From positions 62,001 to 126,000 of the forward strand of contig CAVSIY010000008.1 in assembly GCA_963728165.1 (NCBI GenBank): 64,000 bases of DNA. The letters are read 5' to 3'. Positions 41,713-50,993 of the stretch are shown one piece after another. Position 1 is the first letter of the stretch, and every line of letters starts with the position of its first letter. The translations under genes and the position numbers were made by a program. A model generated the notes under the pieces. The model saw only the letters and a program-made list of their open reading frames with translations. It was not told the origin of the DNA and did no database searches. The DNA is from Hyphomicrobium_A sp963728165 (GTDB lineage Bacteria > Pseudomonadota > Alphaproteobacteria > Rhizobiales > Hyphomicrobiaceae).

Positions 41713-43323
41713 TTGACGGGCCTTCCACCAACAGCGCCAAACGCTCGCGCAAAGACCCCTGAGCGCGGCCCGCGCTGGGGCGCGCTGGCGCTGGCAGTCG
41801 TTTCGCTCACCTGTGTCACCGCCGCCCTCGCCGGGTGTGCCGTCGGTCCCGACTACGTGCCCCCGGCGGCGCCCGTGCCACCCGAATTCAAAGAGCTGGA
41901 GGGCTGGAAGATCGCCACCCCGAGCGACGGCGTGGAGCGGGGCGACTGGTGGTCGGTCTACGGCGACCACATGCTCGACCAGCTGTTGCGAGAGGTCGAC
42001 GTCAACAACCAGAACATTGCCGCAGCCGAGGCCGCCTTCCACCAGTCCGCGGCAATCGTGCAGCAAGCCCGGGCCGCACTGTATCCCGCACTCGGCATCA
42101 GCTACGTGCCGACGCGCTGGCACGAGGGGGCCAGCGCCGCCGAGGCCTATGGCAACTCGACTGGCAGCACGATCACGCAAACGACGGTCACACTTTCGCC
42201 GGATGTGGCGTGGGACATCGACATCTGGGGACAGACCCGGCGCCAGGTCGAAAGCGACATCAGCGCCGCCCAGGCCAGTGCTGCAGATCTCGCCAATGCC
42301 CAACTGCTGGCCCGCACGCAATTGGCGCAGGCCTATTTCAACCTGCGTGCCGCCGACTTTCTGCAGCGGCTGCTCGACGACACGGTCGCCGCCTACCGCA
42401 AGACCTACCAGATCGCCGACGCGCGCTACAAGCGCGGCATCGTGTCGATCTACGACGTGATCACCGCCAAGACCCAGGTGCAGACCACGCTGGCGCAGGC
42501 GGTCGGCGTCGGCATCCAGCGCGCGCAGTTCGAGCATGCGATCGCCGTGCTGATCGGCCGTCCGCCGGCCGACGTCTCGATCCCGCCGATGCTGCTCGGC
42601 CGGCGCATTCCGGTGATGCCGCCGAGCGTACCGTCGGCACTGCTGGAGCGCCGGCCGGACATCGCGCACGCGGAACGCACCATCTCGAGCAAGAACGCGC
42701 TTATCGGCGTCGCGGTCGCCGCCTACTTCCCCAACATCAGCCTCGCGGGATTCGGCAACAGCATCCTGTCCTACGCGAGCTATGGCTGGGTCGGCTCCAA
42801 GGCGTTCCCCATCGCGGTGGCCAACGAGGTGTGGTCGGTCGGCCTCAATGCCGCCGAGATCGTATTCGAAGGGGGCTTGCGCCGCGGCGAGGTCGCAGCT
42901 GCCCTCGCAGCCTACTATCAATCGGTCGCCAGCTACCGCCAGACGGTGCTGACCGCCCTGCAGCAGGTCGAGGACCAGCTCTCCAACCTGCGCATTCTCG
43001 CCGACCAGGCCCGCGCGCTCGGCAGGGCGGTCGACCTCGCACGCGAGGCGCTCGACATCACGATCACCGAGTACAAGCAGGGCACCGTGGACTTTACCGC
43101 CGTCGTGCAGGCGCAGCAGGTGCTGCTCTCCAACCAGATCAACGCCCTCACCGTCCGCCAGAACCGCTTTCTCGCCAGCGTCAACCTGATCCAGGCGCTC
43201 GGCGGCGGATGGGATGCCTCATGGCTGCCGGCCTACGAGCAGCTGCGGCACTGGCGCACATGCGTGACCGTGCGCGACGTCTTTCGCGGTCCGCTCGACC
43301 CCGAGATGCCGCCCTGCCTGTGA
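41713..43323 (+). CDS. NodT-family outer-membrane efflux lipoprotein (RND outer-membrane factor)
   Basis: 536 aa. No ATG is available in the N-terminal region, so the start is probably TTG 41713. The signal peptide ends in a lipobox (TAALAGCAVGPDYVPP), making it a lipid-anchored TolC-like channel subunit. Two OEP domains follow: NQNIAAAEAAFHQSAAIVQQ, WDIDIWGQTRRQVESDISAA, LLERRPDIAHAERTISSKNA and YKQGTVDFTAVVQAQQVLL, the last being typical of the NodT/OprM family. It converges with the adaptor-pump pair at 43977-48469 and is the only outer-membrane factor in the window, so it may serve several RND systems. Confidence 0.9.
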   Translation: MTGLPPTAPNARAKTPERGPRWGALALAVVSLTCVTAALAGCAVGPDYVPPAAPVPPEFKELEGWKIATPSDGVERGDWWSVYGDHMLDQLLREVDVNNQNIAAAEAAFHQSAAIVQQARAALYPALGISYVPTRWHEGASAAEAYGNSTGSTITQTTVTLSPDVAWDIDIWGQTRRQVESDISAAQASAADLANAQLLARTQLAQAYFNLRAADFLQRLLDDTVAAYRKTYQIADARYKRGIVSIYDVITAKTQVQTTLAQAVGVGIQRAQFEHAIAVLIGRPPADVSIPPMLLGRRIPVMPPSVPSALLERRPDIAHAERTISSKNALIGVAVAAYFPNISLAGFGNSILSYASYGWVGSKAFPIAVANEVWSVGLNAAEIVFEGGLRRGEVAAALAAYYQSVASYRQTVLTALQQVEDQLSNLRILADQARALGRAVDLAREALDITITEYKQGTVDFTAVVQAQQVLLSNQINALTVRQNRFLASVNLIQALGGGWDASWLPAYEQLRHWRTCVTVRDVFRGPLDPEMPPCL

Positions 43324-43389
43324 GACAGCCGAAACATTCAGCGGCGCTTCCCTCATCCCGCGCAGCTGCGCCCTTCAGAGCAGCTGAGA

Positions 43390-43415
43390 GAGCCCTGGCG
43401 TTCAGGCCAGGGCTC
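43390..43415. terminator. Bidirectional stem-loop between convergent genes
   Basis: GAGCCCTGGC (43390-43399) pairs perfectly with GCCAGGGCTC (43406-43415) around the loop GTTCAG. It lies between the stop of the NodT gene and the stop of the convergent gene at 43453. There is no T-run, so termination is inferred from position and stem strength. Confidence 0.5.
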
Positions 43416-43452
43416 AACGTAGGTCTTCCGAAGGTTCACCGCCTATAGGGCT

Positions 43453-43758
43453 CTAGCGGTCGCGGTAGTCATGCCGATTGTCACGATCGCGCCCCCAAGA
43501 CCAACGATCATAATCCCGATCGCGGTGATGCCGGCGATGCCACCATCTGTGATGCTCGCGATGATCGTCGTCATCCCAACTGTTTCGATTCGACCGAGAA
43601 CGGTCGCCGCGATCGTAGTCGTCATGGACGGCATGGAGCAGATTAAAGCCGTCGCCCGCACTAACGCCACTCAGGTCGGCCGCCGGCGCAGCCACCGCGG
43701 CGGTCGCTGCAGAACCTAGCGCCAAGGCTAAGGCCGCAAAAAGAAGCTTATGGTTCAT
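43453..43758 (-). CDS. Small secreted Asp/His/Arg-rich protein
   Basis: 101 aa. A clear signal peptide (KLLFAALALALGSAATAAVA) precedes a short linker and a strongly biased tail of Asp, His, Arg and Trp (DDDDHREHHRWWHRRHHRDR). I recognise no family. The tail could bind metal or polyanions, or be a disordered envelope protein; its coding sequence is less GC-rich than the neighbours, with many GAT and CGA codons. Its start is about 220 bp from the 3' end of the adaptor gene at 43977 on the same strand. Confidence 0.6.
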   Translation of the reverse strand: MNHKLLFAALALALGSAATAAVAAPAADLSGVSAGDGFNLLHAVHDDYDRGDRSRSNRNSWDDDDHREHHRWWHRRHHRDRDYDRWSWGRDRDNRHDYRDR

Positions 43759-43976
43759 GTTGATTTCCTCGTCCTCACCTATTGGGCTCGCTTAAGCCCG
43801 GCGCCGGTTTGTGCGGTCGATGGGATTTCGCGGCTTAAGGCGATCTTGTGCGGACGGCAATGAACCCGCCTGGAATAGCTCGTTCACCGCCCCTTCATCG
43901 CCGTGCGAGGAGAGAACCGGGAAGCTTCTGCTTGAAGACGCGCTTCAGTTGGCTGCCGGAATGTCTCGGCTGAGCG

Positions 43977-45272
43977 TTATTGCGCAGAGGCCTTCTGCGC
44001 CTGCTGCTTGACGCGCACCTTGGCGCCGTTCTGCAGGTCGACGGGCGGGTCGAGGATGACCTGATCACCGGCTGCCACGCCGCGGTCCACCTCGATCGCG
44101 GTGCCGAGGTCGCGCGTCACGTTGATCTTCTGGATGCGCGCCGTGCCATCCTTGGCCACGGCAACCTGCATGCCGTCGGCGTTGAAGATGATGGCCTGCG
44201 CCGGCACCAGCAGCGATGGCGTCTTGCGCGGAATGTCGAGCTCGACCGTGACGTAAGTCCCCGGCTGCAGCGTGCCATCCGGGTTGGGGATGTCGACCTC
44301 GGTGAGGAGCGTGCGGGTGCCCGGCGCCAGCGCATCGGCAAGGCGCGTCACCGTTCCGGGGAAGGTGCGGCCCGGGATCTGCGGCACGCGCACCACCGCC
44401 TTGACGCCGGGCGCAAGACCGACAGCCTGTTCCTGGGGAACATAGACCTGCGTGCGGATCACGTCGCTCTCCATGAGCGTGAACATGAAGGTGCCGCTCG
44501 CGGCGTTGGCCTGCACCAGATCGCCGATGTTGATGTTGCGCTGTGTCACCACTCCGTCGAACGGCGCGATGATGCGCTGGTAGTCTTTCTGCTGCCGGTT
44601 GACCTCGACCTGTGCCGCCTGCGCCGCAACGTTGGCCTGTGCGACGCGCACCTGCTCCTCCTGCGACTTCAGGTTCAAGCGGTAGGTGTCGCCGTTCAAG
44701 GCGCTCACGAAGCCCCGCTCCACCAGGGGCCCGTTGCGCACGTCCGTCACGCGCGCAAGCTCCATGCTCGCCAGCATCTGGCGCACCGTCGCCTCGGTCT
44801 GGGCCAGCGTCGCCCTGGCCTGGGCGAGCTGATACTCGATCTCGGGCGCGTAGATCTCGGCCAGCAGATCGCCCTTCTTCACGCGATCGCCGATGTCGAC
44901 CTTGCGCTTGGAGATGTAGCCGTTGACGCGGGCGTACATATTGGCCGTGGTGAAGGCCAGCGTCGTCGCCGGCAACGTCAGATTGATCACATCACTGCTC
45001 GGCTTGACCGCGGCAACACGCAATGTGGGCACCAAGTTGCGCTGCTGCTCGGCCGTGGCCATCACCGCTGCATGGCGCTCATGGGACTTCCAGGCGCCAT
45101 AGGCGAAGGCCGTGGCGAGGACGACAAGCACGCCTAAGGCGAGCCGGCGTCCGGTGCGCCGGAATGGCGCCGTATCGGATGGCAACCTCACATCCGGGCC
45201 CGGATCCAAGCCCGGCTGCGGGTCGCTCGGCCAAGGCTTGTCCGTCTCGGGGGTTTTCTCGTCCGCGCTCAT
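43977..45272 (-). CDS. RND efflux periplasmic adaptor subunit
   Basis: 431 aa from ATG 45272, overlapping the pump stop by ATGA. An N-terminal cytoplasmic stretch precedes a single anchor helix (RRLALGVLVVLATAFAYGAW). The adaptor core follows: lipoyl-like domain (YARVNGYISKRKVDIGDRVK), alpha-hairpin (TLAQTEATVRQMLASMELAR), return lipoyl strand (DYQRIIAPFDGVVTQRNINI) and beta-barrel (DVIRTQVYVPQEQAVGLAPG). It ends with a membrane-proximal domain (VPAQAIIFNADGMQVAVAKD). It pairs with the pump encoded directly upstream; the gene order pump-then-adaptor is the reverse of the usual one. The substrates are unknown. Confidence 0.9.
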   Translation of the reverse strand: MSADEKTPETDKPWPSDPQPGLDPGPDVRLPSDTAPFRRTGRRLALGVLVVLATAFAYGAWKSHERHAAVMATAEQQRNLVPTLRVAAVKPSSDVINLTLPATTLAFTTANMYARVNGYISKRKVDIGDRVKKGDLLAEIYAPEIEYQLAQARATLAQTEATVRQMLASMELARVTDVRNGPLVERGFVSALNGDTYRLNLKSQEEQVRVAQANVAAQAAQVEVNRQQKDYQRIIAPFDGVVTQRNINIGDLVQANAASGTFMFTLMESDVIRTQVYVPQEQAVGLAPGVKAVVRVPQIPGRTFPGTVTRLADALAPGTRTLLTEVDIPNPDGTLQPGTYVTVELDIPRKTPSLLVPAQAIIFNADGMQVAVAKDGTARIQKINVTRDLGTAIEVDRGVAAGDQVILDPPVDLQNGAKVRVKQQAQKASAQ

Positions 45273-48200
45273 GCGGGTTCCTCCTCGAATACGCCGTGGT
45301 CCGGCTTGCCGTCGTTGCTCTTGCGCAAGACCGCAAACAGGAACGGAACCAAGAGAAGCGTCGTCGGCGTGGCAAACACGAGCCCGCCGATCACCGCCCG
45401 GGCGAGCACCGCGTTCTGCTCCGCGCCGGGACCGCCGATCGCCATGGGGATCATGCCGACGATCATCGCACACGCCGTCATCAGCACGGGACGTATGCGG
45501 GTGTGGCCGGCGTCGATCGCCGCCTGCACCGAGGTCCGGCCGGCGAGCTGCTGGTCGCGCGCAAACGTCACCAGCAGGATCGAGTTCGCCGACGCGACGC
45601 CGACTGCCATGATCGCGCCCATGAGCGAGGGAACGCTCAGCGTCGTTCCGGTGATGAACAGCATGGTCAAGATGCCGACGAAGGTCGCCGGCAGCGCCAG
45701 GATCACGACGAACGGCTCACCGAAATTCTGGTAGTTCACCACCATCAGCAGGTAGACCAGCACCGAGGCGAACAACAGCCCGATGGCAAGGTCGGTGAAG
45801 GCGGTGTCCATGCTCTGGATCTGACCGAGGATCTGGATGGTGTTGCCGGGCTTCATCTGCTTTTGCAGATCGGCGACGATCTTGGATATGCCATCAGACA
45901 CGCCGCCCAGATCGCGCCCCTGCACGCCCGCGTAGACCTCATAGACCGGCTGCACGTTGGTCTGGTTGGAGTTGGTGGCGACGCTGTCGCGCTTGATGGT
46001 CGCGATATTGCTGATCATGCCCGGGACGGGCTCACCGGTCTCGTAGGCGTTGTGCTGCGCGATGCTGGTCGACACCGGCGTGTTCTGCAGCTCGTTCAGC
46101 GTGCTCGCCCAATATTGCGGTGTCTGCACAGCGAAGTAGTAGGGGATTCCCGATTTCGGATCAGTCCAGAAGTTCGGCTCCACCTGCTTCGACGAGCTCA
46201 AGCTGGCGTTGATGTTGGAGGCGACCGACTGGGCATTGAGTTCCACCTGCAAAGCGCGCGAGCGGTCGATATCGGTGAAGAAGGCCGGTCCGTCGAGCTC
46301 CTGCTGAATATGTACGTCGACGAGCCCGGGAATGGCGGCCATCCGTCGACGCAATTCCTTGGCGACACGCAGGTTCGTCTTCACGTCGGGGCCGACCGTG
46401 CGCACGTCGATCTGCGCGGGCAGCCCGAAGTTGAGGATTTGCGTCACCATATCGGCGGCCTGGAAGTAGAAGATCACGCTGGGAAAGGCCTCGGGCAGAA
46501 CCGCGCGCAGCTTCTTGATGTAGTCGTCGGTCGGTGCGTGCCCAGAATTGAGCGAGATCAAAATAGTGCCGTCGTTGCTGGCGATCGTCGATCCATCGGT
46601 AAAGGCCAGGTTGTAGGCGATGGCCGGCACTCCGATGTCATCGACGACCAAGGCGACGTCTTCTTTGGGAATGACCTGGCGAATTTTTTCCTCAACCGCC
46701 GCGAAGACCTTAGACGTCTCCTCAAGGCGGGTGCCGGCCGGCGCGCGGACGTGCAGCTTGATCTGGCCCGCGTCGATGATCGGATAGAAGTCGCTCCCCA
46801 CCATCGTGTAGAGCACAGCCCCCATCGCAAGCAGAACGACGGCGACAATCGGAAGAATGTAGCGGCGTGCGAGCAGCACTGACAGCAACAGCACGTAGCC
46901 CTGGCGCATGTGCTCGAACCCGTGCTCGAAGCGCGCATGGAAGCGCCCGAAAAAGCCCCTCGGCGCCCCCTTGACCTTGTGCGCGAGCTCGCTGCGGAGC
47001 AACAGCCCGATCGTGATCGGCGTCAGCGTCCGCGACAAGCCGTACGAGGCCAACATGGCCAGCACGACGGCGAGGCCGAGCGGCGCAAACAGGTACCTGG
47101 GCGGGCCTTCCAGGAAGATCACGGAAGCGAAAACGCAAGAGATCGACAGCGTCGAAACGAGCGTCGGGACCGCAATGCCGGCAGAGCCGTAGAGGGTGGC
47201 CTCGGGCAGCGGCTTGCCCTCCTCCTCCAGAATCCGGTGCGTGTTCTCGATTGTTACCGTTGAATTGTCGACGAGGATGCCGACGGCGAGTGCCAAGCCA
47301 CCGAGGGTCATGGTGTTGAGCGTGTTGCCGGTGAGGAAAAGGCCGATGATCGAGCTCAAGATCGCCAGCGGAATGGAGATCATGACGACGACCGTCGACC
47401 GCCACGAGCCGAGGAACAGCAGGATCATCATGGCGGTGAGGCCGGCGGCGATGAGGCCTTCTTGCACCACGTCCTCGATCGCGCTGGTGACGAACTTAGA
47501 CTGATCGAACAGCTCGTTGATGCTGAGCCCTGGAGGCGCCGCCTCGCGCGCGATCTTGAGCACCGCCAGCACGCCGTTGACCACGGTGACGGTCGAGGCA
47601 TTGCCGTTCTTGATAACGCTGAGCAGCGCGGCCTCCTGGCCGTTCTCGTGCACGATGTTCTGCTGCACGGCCGAGCCGTCGCGCACCTGGCCGACGTCGC
47701 GCACGAACACGGTGGCGTCATCGACATATTTCAACGGAATGTCATTGAGGGCCTTGATGCTGTCGGGCATCGAGTTGGTGCGCACGGTGTATTGCGTCTT
47801 GCCGATCTTCATCAGCCCCGACGGGATCGTGAGATTTTGGGCGTTGACGGCATTGACGACGTCCATGGGCGTCATGCCCTTCGCCAGAAGCTTCTTGGGG
47901 TCGATATCGACCATGATCTGGCGTGGCTTGCCCCCGTCCGGGGTGGGGAAGGTGACGCCCTGCACAGGGGCCAACTGCTGGCGCAGCGTATAGAGCCCAT
48001 AGTTGTAGAGCTGCGTCTGATCGAGCGTGTCCGAGGTGAGGCTCAACTGCAGGACGGGCACGCTCGAGGCGTTGTACTGCACCACAACCGGCGGCTGAAT
48101 GCCTTGGGGCATAAGTGCACGAATAGAGTTCGACGCAGAGACGATCTGCGCAATCGCGAGATCGATCGAGACGTCGGGCTGGAAATAGATCTTGACGACC

Positions 48201-48469
48201 GACAGCCCGTTCAGCGTCTGCGCCTCCATGTCCTTGATGCCGGAGACGTTGGCGCTGATCGAGTACTGGCTGTAGATGGTGACGCGTTGCTCCATCTCCG
48301 GCGTCGCCAGCCCGTCGTACTCCCAGATCACCGTCACGACGGGGATGTTGATCTCGGGGAAGATGTCCATGGGCATAGTGCGGATGGCCGTCACGCCTAT
48401 GAATAGGATGAAGGCGGCCAGCACATAGAACGTGTGCGGAAACCTGAGCGCGAACCTGACGATGCCCAT
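45269..48469 (-). CDS. RND family efflux transporter permease
   Basis: 1066 aa, starting at ATG 48469 with GGAAGG upstream. Twelve transmembrane helices and two large periplasmic loops are expected. Landmarks are RTMPMDIFPEINIPVVTVIW near the N-terminus, the TM4 proton site LAVGILVDNSTVTIENTHRI (DN instead of the DD of AcrB), NYQNFGEPFVVILALPATFV and TRIRPVLMTACAMIVGMIPM near the C-terminus. It is a divergent subgroup, closer to the unnamed AcrB/AcrD/AcrF-like pumps found in many soil bacteria than to MexB or CusA. The adaptor gene follows by ATGA overlap. No local regulator is seen. Confidence 0.92.
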   Translation of the reverse strand: MGIVRFALRFPHTFYVLAAFILFIGVTAIRTMPMDIFPEINIPVVTVIWEYDGLATPEMEQRVTIYSQYSISANVSGIKDMEAQTLNGLSVVKIYFQPDVSIDLAIAQIVSASNSIRALMPQGIQPPVVVQYNASSVPVLQLSLTSDTLDQTQLYNYGLYTLRQQLAPVQGVTFPTPDGGKPRQIMVDIDPKKLLAKGMTPMDVVNAVNAQNLTIPSGLMKIGKTQYTVRTNSMPDSIKALNDIPLKYVDDATVFVRDVGQVRDGSAVQQNIVHENGQEAALLSVIKNGNASTVTVVNGVLAVLKIAREAAPPGLSINELFDQSKFVTSAIEDVVQEGLIAAGLTAMMILLFLGSWRSTVVVMISIPLAILSSIIGLFLTGNTLNTMTLGGLALAVGILVDNSTVTIENTHRILEEEGKPLPEATLYGSAGIAVPTLVSTLSISCVFASVIFLEGPPRYLFAPLGLAVVLAMLASYGLSRTLTPITIGLLLRSELAHKVKGAPRGFFGRFHARFEHGFEHMRQGYVLLLSVLLARRYILPIVAVVLLAMGAVLYTMVGSDFYPIIDAGQIKLHVRAPAGTRLEETSKVFAAVEEKIRQVIPKEDVALVVDDIGVPAIAYNLAFTDGSTIASNDGTILISLNSGHAPTDDYIKKLRAVLPEAFPSVIFYFQAADMVTQILNFGLPAQIDVRTVGPDVKTNLRVAKELRRRMAAIPGLVDVHIQQELDGPAFFTDIDRSRALQVELNAQSVASNINASLSSSKQVEPNFWTDPKSGIPYYFAVQTPQYWASTLNELQNTPVSTSIAQHNAYETGEPVPGMISNIATIKRDSVATNSNQTNVQPVYEVYAGVQGRDLGGVSDGISKIVADLQKQMKPGNTIQILGQIQSMDTAFTDLAIGLLFASVLVYLLMVVNYQNFGEPFVVILALPATFVGILTMLFITGTTLSVPSLMGAIMAVGVASANSILLVTFARDQQLAGRTSVQAAIDAGHTRIRPVLMTACAMIVGMIPMAIGGPGAEQNAVLARAVIGGLVFATPTTLLLVPFLFAVLRKSNDGKPDHGVFEEEPA

Positions 48470-48756
48470 CCGAGACCTTCCACCGGTTCCGCCGAGCCGC
48501 GACCGTGGCGGAACCCGCAGATGGCGGAGCGCCGACGATCCCGGTTGCGCAAGGCGGGAAGGTCTGGAGCTATCACAGTGACAATTTCTTACCGTTACCC
48601 GGAGGGCCAGCGGGCCGGCGCAGGAAAGCTAGGCTTAGCGAAAGCTTTCAGGCTTGCGCAAAATACGACGTCCAAGTCGTAAATCCCCGTGTTTGCAGGG
48701 CATTAACCATAGCCGGTCGACACTCTGGTCTTCGTTGGAGTTGAAGGAGCCACGCG

Positions 48757-48942
48757 ATGGCTGAGATCCGATCTTTCGCCGCGGACGCCTGGTGGGCGCT
48801 GATCGACGCGACCCAATCCGCGTTGAAGTCACCCCTGCAGCGGCGCTGGTGTCTCGGCGTGACCGCGTACCTGGTCGCCTCCTTCCTGATGGGCAATGCG
48901 CTGAGCGAAATGTGGAAGATCTACCAGTCATCGCTCACCTGA
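48757..48942 (+). CDS. Small protein with one transmembrane segment
   Basis: 61 aa, MAEIRSFAADAWWALIDATQ..., with GAAGGAG about 10 bp upstream. One probable membrane helix (GVTAYLVASFLMGNALSEMW) is present. No family is recognised. A TTAACCAT motif, as in CtrA half sites, lies about 47 bp upstream (48703-48710). It is divergent from the RND pump gene. Confidence 0.5.
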   Translation: MAEIRSFAADAWWALIDATQSALKSPLQRRWCLGVTAYLVASFLMGNALSEMWKIYQSSLT

Positions 48943-48970
48943 GGCGGGTCAGGGACGCATCACACAGTCA

Positions 48971-49192
48971 TCAGGAGCATTTGAGCTCGAGCAGCTCGGT
49001 CCCCAATTGTCCCAGACGCTTGCGCCCGACGAGGAAATCCATGCGTCGGGTGTCCCGCTCCTCGAGCGTCGGTGCGCGCCCGAGCCCATCGAACCGCGCC
49101 AAGATCGACTGGCATTGGCTCTCGACCGCGGCCATCTCGGCCCTGATGCGGCTTTCGCTCTTGCGGACGCCGGGAATGCGCATGCTGAACAT
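48971..49192 (-). CDS. Small coiled-coil hypothetical protein
   Basis: 73 aa from ATG 49192 with CGGAGGG seven bases upstream. It is charged and helical (RKSESRIRAEMAAVESQCQS, then RRMDFLVGRKRLGQLGTELL), with no signal or membrane segment. No family is recognised. It lies downstream of mocA on the same strand, but 140 bp away. Two direct TCCCCGTAATCC copies (49273-49284 and 49293-49304) lie in its upstream region. Confidence 0.5.
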   Translation of the reverse strand: MFSMRIPGVRKSESRIRAEMAAVESQCQSILARFDGLGRAPTLEERDTRRMDFLVGRKRLGQLGTELLELKCS

Positions 49193-49332
49193 GTAAGCCC
49201 TCCGAAGTAAGCACGGATGGGCTCCATTGTGGGCTCGGCCACGCCGCCGCGAGAGGGGCCGACGGCCGACTATCCCCGTAATCCGCCAACTGTCCCCGTA
49301 ATCCAAAGGGCTGCTGCGAGCACAAGCGCCGG

Positions 49333-49947
49333 TTAGCGCTGGCCGCCGCCCAGAGACTTGTGGGCAGCCGTCAGATCAGCCGGCGTGTCTATGTCGGCAA
49401 AGAGCGAGACGCTTTCCAGCATGACGGGGATGCTCTCGTCCGCATGAGCTCGAATGAGCTCCTTGGCGCCCTCCGCGCCCGTAAGCGCGCCAAGCTCCGC
49501 AAAGTAACGACGCGGCCACAGCACCGGGTTGCGCTGCACGCCGTCGGGTGTCGCGGGGTAGACGATCGCGCGCCCCTTGGAGCCTTCGAAGGCGCTGGCG
49601 AGCGAGCGCAGCACCACCGCGCTCAAGAACGGCATGTCGCCCAGGACGATGAAGGCTCCCTCGATATCCTCGCCAAGCGCCCTGACGCCCGCCGCGATGG
49701 ACGATCCCATGCCGCGATCCCATTGCACATTGGGCACGAGCCGCACGGGCACGCCCGACAAGGCGCGCTCGATCTGCGGCGCGTCGCATCCCGTGACCAC
49801 CACCACCTCGGCAACGCCGCCGGCAAGCGTCTCCGTGGCGACGCGGCGCACGAGTGGCTGCCCACCGATGGCTGCCAGCAGCTTGTTCTCGGGCCCGTAG
49901 CGACGGGAGGCTCCGGCAGCGAGCACGATGGCGGCAAGCTTCGCCAT
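49333..49947 (-). CDS. mocA: Molybdenum cofactor cytidylyltransferase MocA-like
   Basis: 204 aa nucleotidyltransferase that adds CMP to Mo-molybdopterin to give the MCD cofactor used by xanthine-oxidase-family enzymes. The N-terminal nucleotide-binding loop is AAIVLAAGASRRYGPENKLL, followed by VVVVTGCDAPQIERALSGVP, QWDRGMGSSIAAGVRAL and the metal-binding LGDMPFLSAVVLRSL. It ends with DIDTPADLTAAHKSL, typical of the MobA/MocA fold. It overlaps the xdhC stop by one base and closes the iorAB operon, so it most likely serves that enzyme. Confidence 0.88.
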   Translation of the reverse strand: MAKLAAIVLAAGASRRYGPENKLLAAIGGQPLVRRVATETLAGGVAEVVVVTGCDAPQIERALSGVPVRLVPNVQWDRGMGSSIAAGVRALGEDIEGAFIVLGDMPFLSAVVLRSLASAFEGSKGRAIVYPATPDGVQRNPVLWPRRYFAELGALTGAEGAKELIRAHADESIPVMLESVSLFADIDTPADLTAAHKSLGGGQR

Positions 49948-50966
49948 TACGACCTTCCGCGCGCGACCTTGATGATCTCAGCCAGGATCGACACGGCGAT
50001 CTCCGCCGGGCCCTTGGCGCCGATCGAGAGCCCGATCGGCGCATGGATGCGCGACAGCGCCTCCTCGTCGAAGCCGGCGGCCTTCAGCCGCGCCAGGCGT
50101 TTTGAATGCGTCGTCCTGGAGCCGAGCGCGCCGACATAGAGACAGGGCTGGCGCAGCGCCACGCTCAACGCCTCGTCATCGATATGGGCTGCGTGCGTGA
50201 GCGCGACCACCGCCGTCCTCGCATCGAGCCCCAGCGTCTTGAGCGAGACCTCGGGCCATTCGGCCATGCTGCGCGTTCCGGCGAAGCGCTCCTCGGTGAG
50301 AAAGGCTGAGCGCGGATCGACGACGATCACGTCGTAGCCGACTTGGCGCGCAAGGTCGGCAAGGACCTGCCCGATGTTGGTGGCGCCGGCAATGATCAGG
50401 CGCACGGGCGGCAGCAGCGCCTGCACAAAGACGGTCCCCTCAGGAGTCTCGACAAGGCGGCTTTCGCCGCTTGCCAAGGCCGCCGCGACCTCCGGCGGCA
50501 GAGCGGCCCCCGGCTCGAACAGGTGGCGGGTGCCGGTGACGACGTTGGTGGTCACGGCGAGCGAGGTGCGCGCGCGCCGCGCGGCGAGAACACGATCGAC
50601 AAAGCCTGTGTCGCGCCCCCGCGCCAGCGGCTCGAGCAGCACCTTGATCTTGCCGCCGCACGGCAGTCCGGCCCTCCATGCTGTCTCCTCGGCGACGCCG
50701 AACTCCATGAGCCGCGGGCGTCCGCCGGCCATGACGTCGGCCGCTTCCGCGATCACATCGCCTTCGACGCAGCCGCCCGAGACCGAGCCCTGAAAGCGCT
50801 CGTCCGCTCCGACGACGAGCTGGCCGCCGACCGGCACGGGCGCCGAGCCCCAGGTGGAGACGACGGTTGCCAGCGCGACCTTGCCGTGCTCCTCGAGCCA
50901 GCTGCGCGCAACCTCCATGGGGTCGCGTGCAATCGTTTCGCTTGCCTTTGGTGCGATGACGTTCAT
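49947..50966 (-). CDS. XdhC/CoxI family molybdenum-hydroxylase maturation protein
   Basis: 339 aa from ATG 50966 with AAGGAAGG upstream. The N-terminal XdhC_CoxI domain (VALATVVSTWGSAPVPVGGQ, GSVSGGCVEGDVIAEA, GLPCGGKIKVLLEPL) holds the conserved GGCVE and CGG segments. The C-terminal Rossmann domain (LIIAGATNIGQVLADLARQV, VVDPRSAFLTEERF, VGALGSRTTHSKRLARL) matches XdhC_C. XdhC proteins bind Mo cofactor and deliver its sulfurated form to xanthine-oxidase-family enzymes, here presumably the IorB encoded upstream. It overlaps mocA by one base. Confidence 0.9.
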   Translation of the reverse strand: MNVIAPKASETIARDPMEVARSWLEEHGKVALATVVSTWGSAPVPVGGQLVVGADERFQGSVSGGCVEGDVIAEAADVMAGGRPRLMEFGVAEETAWRAGLPCGGKIKVLLEPLARGRDTGFVDRVLAARRARTSLAVTTNVVTGTRHLFEPGAALPPEVAAALASGESRLVETPEGTVFVQALLPPVRLIIAGATNIGQVLADLARQVGYDVIVVDPRSAFLTEERFAGTRSMAEWPEVSLKTLGLDARTAVVALTHAAHIDDEALSVALRQPCLYVGALGSRTTHSKRLARLKAAGFDEEALSRIHAPIGLSIGAKGPAEIAVSILAEIIKVARGRS

Positions 50967-50993
50967 GGCACACCTTCCTTGCGTCGCGCGTCC

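Noticed and set aside
45023..46882. 619-codon plus-strand frame
   Set aside because: Antisense shadow of the RND pump and adaptor.
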